From an uncultured Afifella sp. (GTDB lineage: Bacteria > Pseudomonadota > Alphaproteobacteria > Rhizobiales > Afifellaceae): DNA of 62,177 nucleotides. Below, one piece after another: positions 8,515 to 17,429 of the stretch (position 1 is its first letter; each line of letters starts with the position of its first letter). The stretch covers positions 1-62,177 of the forward strand of contig CAMYKZ010000038.1 of NCBI GenBank assembly GCA_947259045.1, read 5' to 3'. The notes below the pieces were generated by a model. That model searched no databases and was not told where the DNA came from. It saw nothing but the letters and a program-made list of their open reading frames with translations. Position numbers and translations under genes: made by a program.

Positions 8515-9024
8515 CTATTCTGCCGCCTGCCGGACGGGCAAAACCCAGTCCGGGCGGATAAAATGACAGGTATAGCCTGCCGGATTCCGTTCCAGATAGT
8601 CCTGGTGCTCAGGCTCCGCTTCCCAGAAATCACCGACAGGCTCCACCTCAGTGACGACCTTCCCCGGCCATAGCCCTGAAGCCTCGACGTCGGCGATGGT
8701 ATCCAGAGCGATCCGTTTCTGCTCGTCATCGACATAATAGATAGCAGAGCGATATGACGTTCCGCGATCATTTCCCTGGCGCAGAGGCGTGGTCGGGTCG
8801 TGGATCTGAAAGAAATATTCCAGAATCCTGCGATAGGTGACCTGGTCGTTGTCAAACCATATTTCGATTCCCTCAGCATGGGTGCCGTGATTGCGGTATG
8901 TTGCGTTTTGAACATCTCCGCCTGTGTATCCGACGCGCGTGTCCAGAACGCCTGGCAGATTGCGGATCAGATCCTGCATTCCCCAAAAGCATCCTCCAGC
9001 GAGAACTGTGCGTTCTTTGGTCAT
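8515..9024 (-). CDS. msrA: peptide-methionine (S)-S-oxide reductase MsrA
   Basis: A 169-aa MsrA that reduces the S epimer of methionine sulfoxide in proteins with thioredoxin. The catalytic motif GCFWG is at residues 11-15 (Cys12), followed by [27 protein letters not shown] conserved blocks from about residue 29. Length fits the short MsrA class. It begins 2 nt after the msrB stop, so msrB-msrA are one transcript. selO follows downstream on the same strand after 148 nt. There is no signal peptide, so it is cytosolic. Confidence 0.96.
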   Translation of the reverse strand: MTKERTVLAGGCFWGMQDLIRNLPGVLDTRVGYTGGDVQNATYRNHGTHAEGIEIWFDNDQVTYRRILEYFFQIHDPTTPLRQGNDRGTSYRSAIYYVDDEQKRIALDTIADVEASGLWPGKVVTEVEPVGDFWEAEPEHQDYLERNPAGYTCHFIRPDWVLPVRQAAE

Positions 9025-9026
9025 GA

Positions 9027-9467
9027 TCAGATTTCCTCTACCTGGTTCAGATATTGGCCATATCCCTCCGCTTCCATGTCGTCGCGATGGATAAATCGCA
9101 GGGAAGCGGAATTGATGCAGTACCGCAAGCCGCCGGCTTCCGGCGGTCCGTCCGTAAAGACGTGCCCAAGGTGACTGTCACCGTGGACGCTGCGGACTTC
9201 GGTGCGGATCATGCCATGTGACGCATCTTTCACATCGCTGATATTGTCCGCCACGACCGGCTTGGTGAAACTCGGCCACCCGCAGCCGGATTCATACTTG
9301 TCAGAGGAGGCAAACAGAGGTTCTCCGGAAACGATGTCGACATAGATTCCAGGCTCCTTGTTTTCCAGATGCTCACCTGTACCCGGCGGCTCTGTCCCAC
9401 TTTCCTGGGTGACGCGAAACTGCTCGGACGTCAGCTTGGCGATGGCGTCTTTCGATTTTGTATACAT
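9027..9467 (-). CDS. msrB: peptide-methionine (R)-S-oxide reductase MsrB
   Basis: A 146-aa MsrB for the R epimer of methionine sulfoxide. I chose the ATG at 9467, which has a GGGAGT ribosome site, over a longer frame beginning 23 codons upstream. The catalytic cysteine is Cys117 in [13 protein letters not shown] and the likely resolving Cys62 is in [21 protein letters not shown] supplies the active-site histidines. Both CxxC zinc pairs of many MsrB proteins are absent (the usual CGxPLF is SGEPLF), so this is the zinc-free form. It is upstream of and coupled to msrA. Confidence 0.95.
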   Translation of the reverse strand: MYTKSKDAIAKLTSEQFRVTQESGTEPPGTGEHLENKEPGIYVDIVSGEPLFASSDKYESGCGWPSFTKPVVADNISDVKDASHGMIRTEVRSVHGDSHLGHVFTDGPPEAGGLRYCINSASLRFIHRDDMEAEGYGQYLNQVEEI

Positions 9468-9872
9468 TGTAATACTCCCGGCACATTTTACGCGTTTCCG
9501 GATACTAAGATGGTACAGCCTCAACCGGATTACCAATAGCCGGGCACGATCAATTCTGTGGCATGTTGAACACTGGTTTCATTGCGGCACAAGACCGCTG
9601 ATCCGGACCGAATCGGGACTTGCGGAAAAGGAACAGTCCAATTGTTCGTACCAGGCATAAATCGCGTCCGGCGCAATGTTCGCGCGACCCGATCTCTCAT
9701 TTTGCATGCCTGCAGTGATAATTGCCTGTGGATCAGCCGATCCTGCATGGCAGCCGCCCGCTGCGGCCTGTTGATGTGAGCGCCGGCGCGGACTATCTGG
9801 TGGGCTTCGGACAATCAGGACATGACTGACAGAAAGCCCACAAACTCCGGGTCTGGCAAGGGAGCCGGTCGC
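9468..9872. other. divergent intergenic region
   Basis: About 400 nt between msrB (minus) and the esterase cassette (plus). It should contain promoters for both directions. I see no RNA gene, convincing operator, terminator or conserved small ORF. An alternative upstream start for the esterase (ATG 9822) falls inside it. Confidence 0.4.
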
Positions 9873-11048
9873 ATGAACATTCAACAGCCGGCTCGGCATG
9901 CCTCGAGCGGTGCGCATCCGGCCGTCGCCGGACTGATGAGCGGCGGGACGCCGTCGAAGGCGGAGGTCGCGGAGTTCGCCGCAGCGCACGCGTTTCCTTT
10001 GATCGAGGCCGGCTGGGCGACATTCGCCTGGGTCGGCGATGCCGAAAGCGTCGACATTGTCCGCTGGATCCATGGCGGCGAAGACCGCCGGCCGCTTCAT
10101 CGTCTGCCGGCGACGAATCTGTGGCTCTTGCGGCTTGCGGTCGAAGATGGGGGGCGGTTCGAGTACAAGCTGGTCATCCATCAAGACGGCGGCGAGCATT
10201 GGACCGTCGACCCGCTCAATCGCGCGCGCGCGGCCGATCCCTTCGGCGAAAATTCCGTTTGCCTGACATTCGGCTATACCCGGCCTGACTGGAGCCTGCC
10301 GCAGGGCGCCGCAGCCGGCCGTGTCGAAACCCTCATCGTCGACAGCCCGGTTTTTGCTGAAACCCGCGAGGAACGGATTTACCTGCCGGCCGGCTACACC
10401 GACGGGCAGACCTGTCCGCTGGTCATCATTCACGACGGCGACGATTTTGTCACATTCGCCGATCTTGTCGTGTCGCTCGATAATCTGATCGAAGCCGGTG
10501 ACATCCCGCCGATCGTCGCGGCGCTGATCCAGACGCGCGACCGTACCGGCGAATATGCCCGCGGCAGGCGCCATGCGCGATATCTGGTGGAGGATCTTCT
10601 GCCCGCCCTGGCGGCAAGGCACCTGGTTCCGGAGCGGCCGGAGGACCGCGTCTTGCTGGGCGCCAGCCTGGGCGCGGTCGCATCGCTGGCCACCGCGTTC
10701 CGCTATCCCGGCGTCTTCGGCGGACTGGTGCTGAAGTCGGGATCGTTCATTCTCGACGAGCGAAAACTCGACAATCGGCCCCATCCGGTCTTCCATCAGG
10801 TGGCGCGCCTGGTGCGGGCCCTGAAACGGGCACCGCAACTGCCCAAGACCCGCGCGTTCGTCTCCACCGGCGAGCTGGAAGGACTGGCGGACGAAAACCG
10901 GGCGCTTGCTACCTTCTTGCACGAACGCGGCGTAGATGTTCTGTTCAAGAGCGCATGGGACGGACATCACTGGCACAATTGGCGTGACCAGTTGCGCGAC
11001 GGGTTGCGCTGGGTGCTGAAACCCGGCGAAGATCAGATAAAGGGCTGA
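9873..11048 (+). CDS. alpha/beta-hydrolase esterase, enterochelin esterase (Fes/IroE)-like
   Basis: A 391-aa protein from ATG 9873, which has GGGAG 8 nt upstream; an ATG at 9822 would add 17 residues. The N-terminal part (about 25-150) looks like the early-set/CBM48-like beta domain of Fes proteins (ATFAWVGDAESVDIVRWI, then RFEYKLVIHQ). The C-terminal part is an esterase D-type alpha/beta-hydrolase: LVIIHDGDDF, the nucleophile elbow GASLGA near residue 270, and a terminal WDGHHWHNWRDQL region that should hold the catalytic His. Fes proteins open ester bonds in siderophores, but no siderophore genes adjoin. It leads a cassette with two ATP-grasp proteins and another hydrolase. Confidence 0.8.
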   Translation: MNIQQPARHASSGAHPAVAGLMSGGTPSKAEVAEFAAAHAFPLIEAGWATFAWVGDAESVDIVRWIHGGEDRRPLHRLPATNLWLLRLAVEDGGRFEYKLVIHQDGGEHWTVDPLNRARAADPFGENSVCLTFGYTRPDWSLPQGAAAGRVETLIVDSPVFAETREERIYLPAGYTDGQTCPLVIIHDGDDFVTFADLVVSLDNLIEAGDIPPIVAALIQTRDRTGEYARGRRHARYLVEDLLPALAARHLVPERPEDRVLLGASLGAVASLATAFRYPGVFGGLVLKSGSFILDERKLDNRPHPVFHQVARLVRALKRAPQLPKTRAFVSTGELEGLADENRALATFLHERGVDVLFKSAWDGHHWHNWRDQLRDGLRWVLKPGEDQIKG

Positions 11049-11095
11049 CAGGACCGGGCAGGTTTCCCTCTCAGCCGAAGCGGGGAAACAAAGTC

Positions 11096-12352
11096 ATGAA
11101 CGAGCGCACAGCCAGAATCGGACTATCGCTTGGCGCCGATATCTGCTGGCCGATCTGCTACGAGACGTTGCTGGAAGAACTCAAGCTCGACCTCGATATC
11201 GACGGCACCCGAACCCGCTTCGAATGCGAACGCATTACCATCGAGCCGTTCAGTCTGCGCCAGCCGGTCAAATATGACGTAGTGATCGACCGGCTCACCC
11301 ATTGGTATTCAACCAGCCGCGAGTGGATCAAGAAGGCCATTCTCCTCAACGATCTCTATGTCTACAACAATCCCTGGTCGCTGCAGTCGAACGAAAAGCA
11401 AACATCCTATGCCGCGATGATGCGGCTCGGCCTGCCGGTGCCGGAAACATGGATGCTGCCGCCAAAGTCCTACGAGGCGTCCGACGACCTGGAGGCGACG
11501 CTACGGCAATATGCCCGCATGTTTTCGCTGGAGGATATCGGCAACAGGATCGGCTATCCGTTTTTCATGAAGCCTTATCACGGCGGCGGCTGGAAGGGCG
11601 TGACGAAGATCGACGATCTTGCCGGCTTTCAAAATGCCTACGACGCCAGCGGCACGGAAATCATGAACCTGCAGGAGGCAATATTGCCGCACGACTGGTT
11701 CGTGCGCTGCGTCGGGCTCGGGCCGCAGATGCGCAAGGTCAATTACGATCCGTCCGCGCCGCTGCACGACCGCTACCGGATGGATGTGGATTTCCTCGGC
11801 GAGGACGATCAATCGGTGCTTGAGGACATGACGCTGACGATCAATTCGTTCTTCGGCTGGGACTTCAATTCCTGTGAATCGTTGAAACGCGACGGCATAT
11901 GGCATCCGATCGACTTCGCCAATGCCTGTCCCGACAGTCAGGTCACCTCGCTGCACTACCACTTCCCATGGCTTATCAAGTCCAATCTGCGCTGGTCGAT
12001 CTTCTGCGCCGCGACCGACCGGCCAATGCGGCGCAACATGGACTGGGCGCCATTCTACGACATCGCCGACCGCGACATCGGCCCGCGCGAACGGCTGCGG
12101 GAATATGCCGCCATTGCCCATCAGCGCTTCGAGACGGAGAAGTTCCGGGATTTCTGCCGCAGCCATCTCGGCCATCTTGACGAACTGGCCTACGCGTTCT
12201 TCGGCTCCGGCGCGATGCGCGATGCGATCTACCGGAAGGTAGCGTCGCTTTTCCCGGAGCACGAGATCGACGAATTTACCGAGCTGTTCTGGAATCGCGT
12301 CCAGCTTTGGCGCGCGCAGGAGGGAGCGCAAGGTGACCCGGACGGTTTCTAG
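11096..12352 (+). CDS. ATP-grasp family ligase of unknown substrate
   Basis: A 418-aa cytosolic protein with an ATP-grasp layout. It has a pre-ATP-grasp N-domain, then LNDLYVYNNPWSLQSNEKQ with the nucleotide-approach segment near 83-101, MRLGLPVPETW, and a core KPYHGGGWKGV near 157-167 corresponding to the lysine and glycine-rich loop over ATP. WHPIDFANACPD near 265-276 may hold the metal-binding acidic and Asn residues. ATP-grasp enzymes join a carboxylate to an amine or thiol through an acyl phosphate. It lies 47 nt after the esterase, and its 3' end overlaps the next hydrolase by 20 nt. I do not recognise a characterised orthologue. Confidence 0.75.
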   Translation: MNERTARIGLSLGADICWPICYETLLEELKLDLDIDGTRTRFECERITIEPFSLRQPVKYDVVIDRLTHWYSTSREWIKKAILLNDLYVYNNPWSLQSNEKQTSYAAMMRLGLPVPETWMLPPKSYEASDDLEATLRQYARMFSLEDIGNRIGYPFFMKPYHGGGWKGVTKIDDLAGFQNAYDASGTEIMNLQEAILPHDWFVRCVGLGPQMRKVNYDPSAPLHDRYRMDVDFLGEDDQSVLEDMTLTINSFFGWDFNSCESLKRDGIWHPIDFANACPDSQVTSLHYHFPWLIKSNLRWSIFCAATDRPMRRNMDWAPFYDIADRDIGPRERLREYAAIAHQRFETEKFRDFCRSHLGHLDELAYAFFGSGAMRDAIYRKVASLFPEHEIDEFTELFWNRVQLWRAQEGAQGDPDGF

Positions 12353-13067
12353 GTGGCATTCGCCACGCCTTGAACAGGATATCAGCCTGGTGCGATGGGG
12401 CCATTGGGGCCAGCCGGTGCTGCTGTTCCCGACAGCCGGAGGCGACGCGGAAGAGGTGGAGCGCATGCATTTGATTTCCGCGCTCGGGGATCTGCTGGAA
12501 GCCGGGCGCATCAAGGTCTATTCCTGCGACAGCCTGGCCGGCCGGGCGCTGGCGGAAAAATCCGGCTCTGTCGAACATCGCTGCTGGCTGCTGAAACAGT
12601 TCGGCGAATATGTCGCCAACGAGGCCGTACCGGCGATCCACGCCGATTGCGGCGGTGAACCCGTCGAGGTGATATCGGCCGGCGCATCGATCGGGGCGTT
12701 CAACGCCGTGGCGGCGCTCTGCCGCTATCCGGGCCTGTTCAAAGCGGCAATCGGGATGAGCGGCACATACGATCTGGAGCGCCTGATGGGTTTTGCCGGC
12801 AACGAGGATTATTACCTATCCGCGCCGCTTTGTTTCCTGCCGAATCTCGGCCCGGGGCCGATGTTGGACCGGCTCAGGGGCAGGTTCGTGCTGCTGGCTC
12901 ACGGCCGGGGCCGGTGGGAGAATCCGGATGAATCCTGGCGCATGGCGGATGCGCTGGGCGCTTGCGGCATCCCAAACCGGGTCGACCCCTGGAGCGAAGG
13001 ACACGATCACGACTGGGCCACCTGGCGCGAAATGCTGCCGTGTTACGTCGATGAACTTGTCGAATAA
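12333..13067 (+). CDS. alpha/beta-hydrolase (esterase D-like)
   Basis: A 244-aa hydrolase with a GTG start inside the end of the ATP-grasp gene (20-nt overlap) and an AGGAGGG ribosome site, so translation is coupled. The nucleophile elbow is GASIGAFNA near residue 114-122, preceded by VEVISA. The late DPWSEGHDHDWATWRE block likely supplies the catalytic His. It resembles the small esterase-D-like proteins used as acyl or ester hydrolases and lacks a signal peptide. Together with the first esterase it gives the cassette one hydrolase per ATP-grasp ligase. The natural substrate is unknown. Confidence 0.8.
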   Translation: MTRTVSRWHSPRLEQDISLVRWGHWGQPVLLFPTAGGDAEEVERMHLISALGDLLEAGRIKVYSCDSLAGRALAEKSGSVEHRCWLLKQFGEYVANEAVPAIHADCGGEPVEVISAGASIGAFNAVAALCRYPGLFKAAIGMSGTYDLERLMGFAGNEDYYLSAPLCFLPNLGPGPMLDRLRGRFVLLAHGRGRWENPDESWRMADALGACGIPNRVDPWSEGHDHDWATWREMLPCYVDELVE

Positions 13068-13078
13068 GGGGAACGCCG

Positions 13079-14299
13079 ATGAACGTCATTTTCATGGAGC
13101 CCGGCTTTCCGGCAAACCAGCGCCAGTTCGTGCGCGCGCTTGCATCGGTCGGCGCCAACGTCATCGGCATCGGCGACCGGCCCTATGACAGCTTCGACGA
13201 TGAACTCAAGAGCTGGCTCGGCTCTTATCAGAAGATCGGCTCGATCACCGACGAAGGCGCGCTGGAATGGGCCGTGCGGCAGGCGCAGGAAAAGATCTGG
13301 GTCGACCGGCTCGAAGCGGTTGTGGAAGCCCATGTGATGCCGGCGGCGCATGTCAGGGAGCGCTGCGGTATTCCGGGCACGTCGGCGCGCACCGCCTATC
13401 TGTGCCGCGACAAGGTGGCGATGAAGGAGGTGCTGCGCAAGGCCGGCGTGCCGACCGCGGCGTCCGCCGGGGTCGCCGGTGCGGCGGAAGCGCGGGAGTT
13501 CGCCCAGGCCGTCGGTTATCCGGTGATCATAAAGCCGCGCGACGGCGCCGGGGCGTCGGGCACCTACCGGGCGAATGACGCGCGCGAACTGGACGCGGCT
13601 ATCCGCGCAAGCGGACTGGACGATGGCGCGCCGGCGGCGATCGAGGAATTCGTCGAAGGCCACGAGGGCTTCTACGACACGCTGACAATCAACGGCGAAG
13701 TTGAGCACGATTTCATCAGTCACTATTACCCCAACGTTCTGGAGGCGATGCGGGCACGCTGGATTTCGCCCCAGATCGTCTCCACCAACCGGATGGATTC
13801 GCCCGGATACGACGAGCTCAAGGCGCTCGGGCGACAGGTGACCGAGCTGCTCGGCATCGGCAACAGCGCAACCCACATGGAATGGTTCTTCGGTCCCAGG
13901 GGGCTCAGGTTTTCCGAAATCGGCTGCCGTCCGCCGGGCGTCGGCCAGTGGGACAGCTATTGCGCCGGCAACGAATTCGACCTTTACCGTGAATGGGCAA
14001 TGGCCGTCTGCCACGCCCGCTCCGAACAGCCGCCGTCACGCCGCTACGCCTGCGGCATCATCGCCCTGCGCCCCGACCGGGACGGGCGGATTTCCGGTTA
14101 TGACGGTGTGGAAGAATATCTCCGAAAACACGAGGATTGCGTGGTCGGCCATCACTTCCCGGATCCCGGCACACCGACGCAGGGTGTCGAGGCAGGCTAC
14201 ATGGCCAACGCCTGGGTACGGGTCCGCCACCCGGATTTCGATGCGCTCCGCGCCATCCTCAACGAGATCGGCGAGCACGTCCATGTGCGGGCGCATTAG
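13079..14299 (+). CDS. ATP-grasp family ligase (carboxylase/CPSase-like fold), unknown substrate
   Basis: A 406-aa ATP-grasp protein, distinct from the one two genes upstream. It has an N-terminal Rossmann-like pre-domain (MNVIFMEPGFPANQRQFVRA, then GIGDRP), and a central domain entering at CRDKVAMKEVLRKAGVPT near 115-132. VIIKPRDGAGASGTYRA near 150-166 is the Lys plus glycine loop, AAIEEFVEG the hinge region, and FSEIGCRPPGVG near 278-289 has the metal-binding Glu and the Arg typical of biotin carboxylase/PurK-like members. It starts 11 nt after the hydrolase. It would activate a carboxylate as acyl phosphate, with acceptor unknown. Confidence 0.82.
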   Translation: MNVIFMEPGFPANQRQFVRALASVGANVIGIGDRPYDSFDDELKSWLGSYQKIGSITDEGALEWAVRQAQEKIWVDRLEAVVEAHVMPAAHVRERCGIPGTSARTAYLCRDKVAMKEVLRKAGVPTAASAGVAGAAEAREFAQAVGYPVIIKPRDGAGASGTYRANDARELDAAIRASGLDDGAPAAIEEFVEGHEGFYDTLTINGEVEHDFISHYYPNVLEAMRARWISPQIVSTNRMDSPGYDELKALGRQVTELLGIGNSATHMEWFFGPRGLRFSEIGCRPPGVGQWDSYCAGNEFDLYREWAMAVCHARSEQPPSRRYACGIIALRPDRDGRISGYDGVEEYLRKHEDCVVGHHFPDPGTPTQGVEAGYMANAWVRVRHPDFDALRAILNEIGEHVHVRAH

Positions 14300-14326
14300 T
14301 GGAAGCATTGTGCCCGGCAACCGTCG

Positions 14327-15685
14327 TCACCCGCTCAAAATCCGCGGCAGCCAGAGCGTCAGGGCCGGGAACGCCAGCAGCACGACAACCCGGACAAGCT
14401 CTGCACCGAAGAACGGCATGACGCCCTTGAATGTCTCGATCATCGGCGTATCCCTTGCCATGGCGGAAATGACGAAGACATTCATCCCGACCGGCGGCGT
14501 AATCAGGCCCAGTTCGACAACGATCAGCGCCAGAATGCCGAACCAGATCTTCAGATCCTCCGTGCTCATGGCGAAGCCCGCGCCGTCTGCTTCCTGGTAG
14601 ATGCCGCCGTTCAGATCGACCAGAACCGGCCAGAAAAACGGGATCACCAAAAGGATCATCGACAGGCTGTCCATGAAACAGCCAAGGATGATCAGGGCGA
14701 ACAGCAGACAGACCATGACAGTCATCGGCTCAAAACCCGCACCGGCGATCCAGCTTGCTGTTTCCTGCGGCAGGCCGATGCGCGACATGAAAATCTTCAT
14801 CAGCTCCGCACCGAGAAGAATGAGATAGATCATCCCGCTGGTGCCGGCGGTTTCCTTCAGCACGTCCTTGATATCTTTTAACCCGAGGCGGCGCTGGATG
14901 ATCCCGAACATGAAAACCAGGAAAACGCCGATCGCGGCGGCCGGCGTCGGATTGTAGAATCCGGCATAGATGCCGCCAAGCACCAGACCGAATATGACGA
15001 GGACGGGGATCACCCCGATACTGGCTTCGATGAATTCGCGCCGGTCCTTTGAACCGCCGGCCGGCCCCGCTTCCGGTCTGACCGCCACGTAAACGGCAAT
15101 CGTCAGCATGAAAAGCACAACCGCCATCAGGCCGGGAATGAGCGCCGCCATGAACATGGTGACGATATTCGCCTCAACGATGATTGCATAGATGACTAGG
15201 ACGATGGAGGGCGGAATGAGGATGCCGAGCACGCCGCCGGCGGCAAGCGAGCCGGTGGCAAGCGCGCCGGAATAATTGTAGCGGCGCAGTTCCGGCAGGG
15301 CGACCTTGCCCATGGTCGATGCGGTGGCCAGCGACGATCCGCAGACCGAACCGAAACCGGCGCAGGCGGCAATCGCCGCCATCGCCGTGCCGCCGCGCAT
15401 CCAGCCGAGCCAGGCATTTGCCGCCCGGAACAGCGACTGGCTGAGCCCGGTTTTGGAGGCGATGGCGCCCATCAGGATGAACATGGGAACGACCGACAGA
15501 TCGTAAATGGCAAACTGGCCGTACGCCAGCGTCTTCAACTGGCTGAGCAGCAGCGCCGGGCCGTTCAGGATCGAAATGCCGACACCGCCGATCAGGATCA
15601 TCGCATAGGCAATCGGCATTCTGAGCGCAATCAGCGCGACGAGAACGACAAGTGCGGTGATGCCAAGCGTGATCGGCTCGGTCAC
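14327..15685 (-). CDS. TRAP transporter large permease (DctM family)
   Basis: A 452-aa membrane protein of about 12 helices, the substrate-translocating, sodium-coupled subunit of a TRAP importer. The GTG at 15685 overlaps the small-subunit stop as GTGA, so I reject the longer frame to 15985. Family blocks include CAGFGSVCGSSLATASTMGKVALPEL-type sequence near 110-135, then SLAAGGVLGILIPPSIVLV, and near the end LITPPVGMNVFVI. The gene order on the minus strand is binding protein, small permease, large permease. The substrate is a carboxylate by family precedent, otherwise unknown. Confidence 0.92.
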   Translation of the reverse strand: MTEPITLGITALVVLVALIALRMPIAYAMILIGGVGISILNGPALLLSQLKTLAYGQFAIYDLSVVPMFILMGAIASKTGLSQSLFRAANAWLGWMRGGTAMAAIAACAGFGSVCGSSLATASTMGKVALPELRRYNYSGALATGSLAAGGVLGILIPPSIVLVIYAIIVEANIVTMFMAALIPGLMAVVLFMLTIAVYVAVRPEAGPAGGSKDRREFIEASIGVIPVLVIFGLVLGGIYAGFYNPTPAAAIGVFLVFMFGIIQRRLGLKDIKDVLKETAGTSGMIYLILLGAELMKIFMSRIGLPQETASWIAGAGFEPMTVMVCLLFALIILGCFMDSLSMILLVIPFFWPVLVDLNGGIYQEADGAGFAMSTEDLKIWFGILALIVVELGLITPPVGMNVFVISAMARDTPMIETFKGVMPFFGAELVRVVVLLAFPALTLWLPRILSG

Positions 15686-16200
15686 AATATCGTCCTGCCA
15701 AGACTTTTCCGGCCGCCGTCGAGCAGGCTGATCAGAGCGGCGACAAAAAGCAGGAAAAGCGACACCAGGATTGGAACGAAACCCAGCCAGATCGGAACCT
15801 GCAGGATGGCCGTGGTATATCCGTATTCGCGCTGATCGACCATGCCGGCAGACATCCGCCAGAGCAGAATGATACTGAATCCGGCGGCGACAAAGGCGGC
15901 CATGGTCTTGAAAACGGCAATCGCGCGCGGCGATGCGCGGGCGGTGAAAATATCGGCCGTGACGTTTGAACCGGTCAGCTGGCAATAGGGCAGGAAGGCA
16001 AAGGCGGCGACGGCCACGCCGATTTTGGTCAGTTCGAAATCACCGGGAAAGGGTTTGCCGAAAATTCCGCCAATGACCGACAGGACATTGATCAGGACGA
16101 CGATCAACAGAACCACGCCGCCGAAAATCGCCCAGCCGTGAACAAGCCTTTCGGCCGCGCCCAAAAATCCGGCGCGGCCGTGACGTGTGTCGCCGGCCAC
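15682..16200 (-). CDS. TRAP transporter small permease (DctQ family)
   Basis: A 172-aa protein with four predicted helices: WAIFGGVVLLIVVLINVLSV, then a helix around VAVAAFAFLPYCQL, then MAAFVAAGFSIILLW and a last LGFVPILVSLFLLFVAAL. This is the usual DctQ layout. The LPYCQLTGSNVTADIF region corresponds to the conserved loop after helix 2. It overlaps the binding protein stop by 1 nt and the large subunit start by 4 nt, so the three genes form one operon. Confidence 0.9.
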   Translation of the reverse strand: MAGDTRHGRAGFLGAAERLVHGWAIFGGVVLLIVVLINVLSVIGGIFGKPFPGDFELTKIGVAVAAFAFLPYCQLTGSNVTADIFTARASPRAIAVFKTMAAFVAAGFSIILLWRMSAGMVDQREYGYTTAILQVPIWLGFVPILVSLFLLFVAALISLLDGGRKSLGRTIL

Positions 16201-17243
16201 TATTGTCCGCTATGCTTGGCGATCAGATCCCGTGCCTGCTTGACGAGCGCGGCGCCGTCGATACCTTTGCTGCCGACTTCATCGATCCAGCGCTGAACTA
16301 CCGGCTCCAGTTTGGCCTGGAATGCCGCCGTTTCGTCTGCGTTGAGCACGATATGCTTGTTGCCGGCCTTGACCGCCAGGTCGATGCCGAAATCGTCCGA
16401 TGCGCGCCAGATGTCGCCGACCTGGCCCCACCAGTCCGGCCCGGACGCATCCTTGAAGGCTTTCTTGATGTCATCGGGAAGGCCGTCCCAGCGCGCCTTG
16501 TTCATCGAAACCTGGAATGTCGTGGTGCCGAACCGCAGCCGATCGTCGCCTTCGATCTGGTATTCCGTCTGGTCCTGAATCTTCAGCGGCGGAATGATCT
16601 CCCAGGGAATGAATGCGCCGTCGACGACGCCTTTCTGCAAGGCTTGCGGCAATTCAGGAACCGGCATGGCGACCGGCGCTGCACCCAGCGCTTCGATGAT
16701 CCAGGCGCCGGTGCGGGTCGGAATGCGCATTTTCAGGCCTTCAAGATCGGCCGGCGAGCGGACTTCCTTGTTGCGCATATGAATGCCCTGACCGGCATGG
16801 ACGTGCAGGAACATCACCTCGACACCCTTGTATTCCTGCCTCAGATCGGTCTCGAACATATCGTAGAGCGCCAGATTGGCCGCCTTCGGATCGTTCCTGT
16901 AGACCAGCGGCAATTCCATCACTTCGGTGCTCGGAAACAGGCCCGGCGTATAACCGTTGACGGTCCAGACGATATCGACGACCCCGTCGCGGACCTGGTT
17001 GATCAATTCCGGCGGCCGGCCGCCAAGCGTCATCGCCGGATAGATCTCGATCTTGACCCGGCCGCCGGAATTTTCTTCAACGGCATTCGCCCAAGGTTCC
17101 AGCATTTTTGTTTGCGCCGGCGCTTTTGGCGGCAGCAGATGGTGAAGCTTGAAGGTGAATTCCTGCGCCAGGACACCGCCGGCAAAGGACAGCGACAGCG
17201 CCGCGGCGGCTGCCAGTGATTTCAGATTGATCGGATTTTTCAC
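16200..17243 (-). CDS. TRAP transporter substrate-binding protein (DctP family)
   Basis: A periplasmic DctP-type binding protein of 347 aa from GTG 17243, which has GGGAG 7 nt upstream; an ATG seven codons further upstream lacks such a site. The signal peptide is LKSLAAAAALSLSFAGGVLAQ. The mature protein has the family features RVKIEIYPAMTLGG, VRDGVVDIVW, then RSPADLEGLKMRIPTRTGA with the conserved Arg that binds the ligand carboxylate, and LQKGVVDGAFIPWE. It is the first gene of the TRAP operon and is divergent from the MetE-like gene, with which it may share regulation. Confidence 0.92.
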   Translation of the reverse strand: MKNPINLKSLAAAAALSLSFAGGVLAQEFTFKLHHLLPPKAPAQTKMLEPWANAVEENSGGRVKIEIYPAMTLGGRPPELINQVRDGVVDIVWTVNGYTPGLFPSTEVMELPLVYRNDPKAANLALYDMFETDLRQEYKGVEVMFLHVHAGQGIHMRNKEVRSPADLEGLKMRIPTRTGAWIIEALGAAPVAMPVPELPQALQKGVVDGAFIPWEIIPPLKIQDQTEYQIEGDDRLRFGTTTFQVSMNKARWDGLPDDIKKAFKDASGPDWWGQVGDIWRASDDFGIDLAVKAGNKHIVLNADETAAFQAKLEPVVQRWIDEVGSKGIDGAALVKQARDLIAKHSGQ

Positions 17244-17429
17244 GTATCTGCTCCCATATTTCATCGGTTTTCTGCATATTCATGCAATCAGTGCCGTTTG
17301 TCCAACACTGAGATCGGCCGAAAATCCGAAGCCCCGGCACGACGTCCAACCCCTCCATTTATCACCGGAAGTAGCGAGCGGGCGTCAGGTATGGTACCAA
17401 CCGGAGACAATAAGGACCGGGAGAAAATC

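Noticed and set aside
14327..15985. Long DctM frame starting at 15985
   Set aside because: The first ~100 residues are the small-subunit gene read in another frame. The GTG at 15685, overlapping its stop, is the real start.
17392..17399. TGGTACCA palindrome before the MetE-like gene as a FadR-type site
   Set aside because: An 8-bp palindrome is expected by chance at this length of DNA, and it does not match the GntR site found at 22.5 kb.
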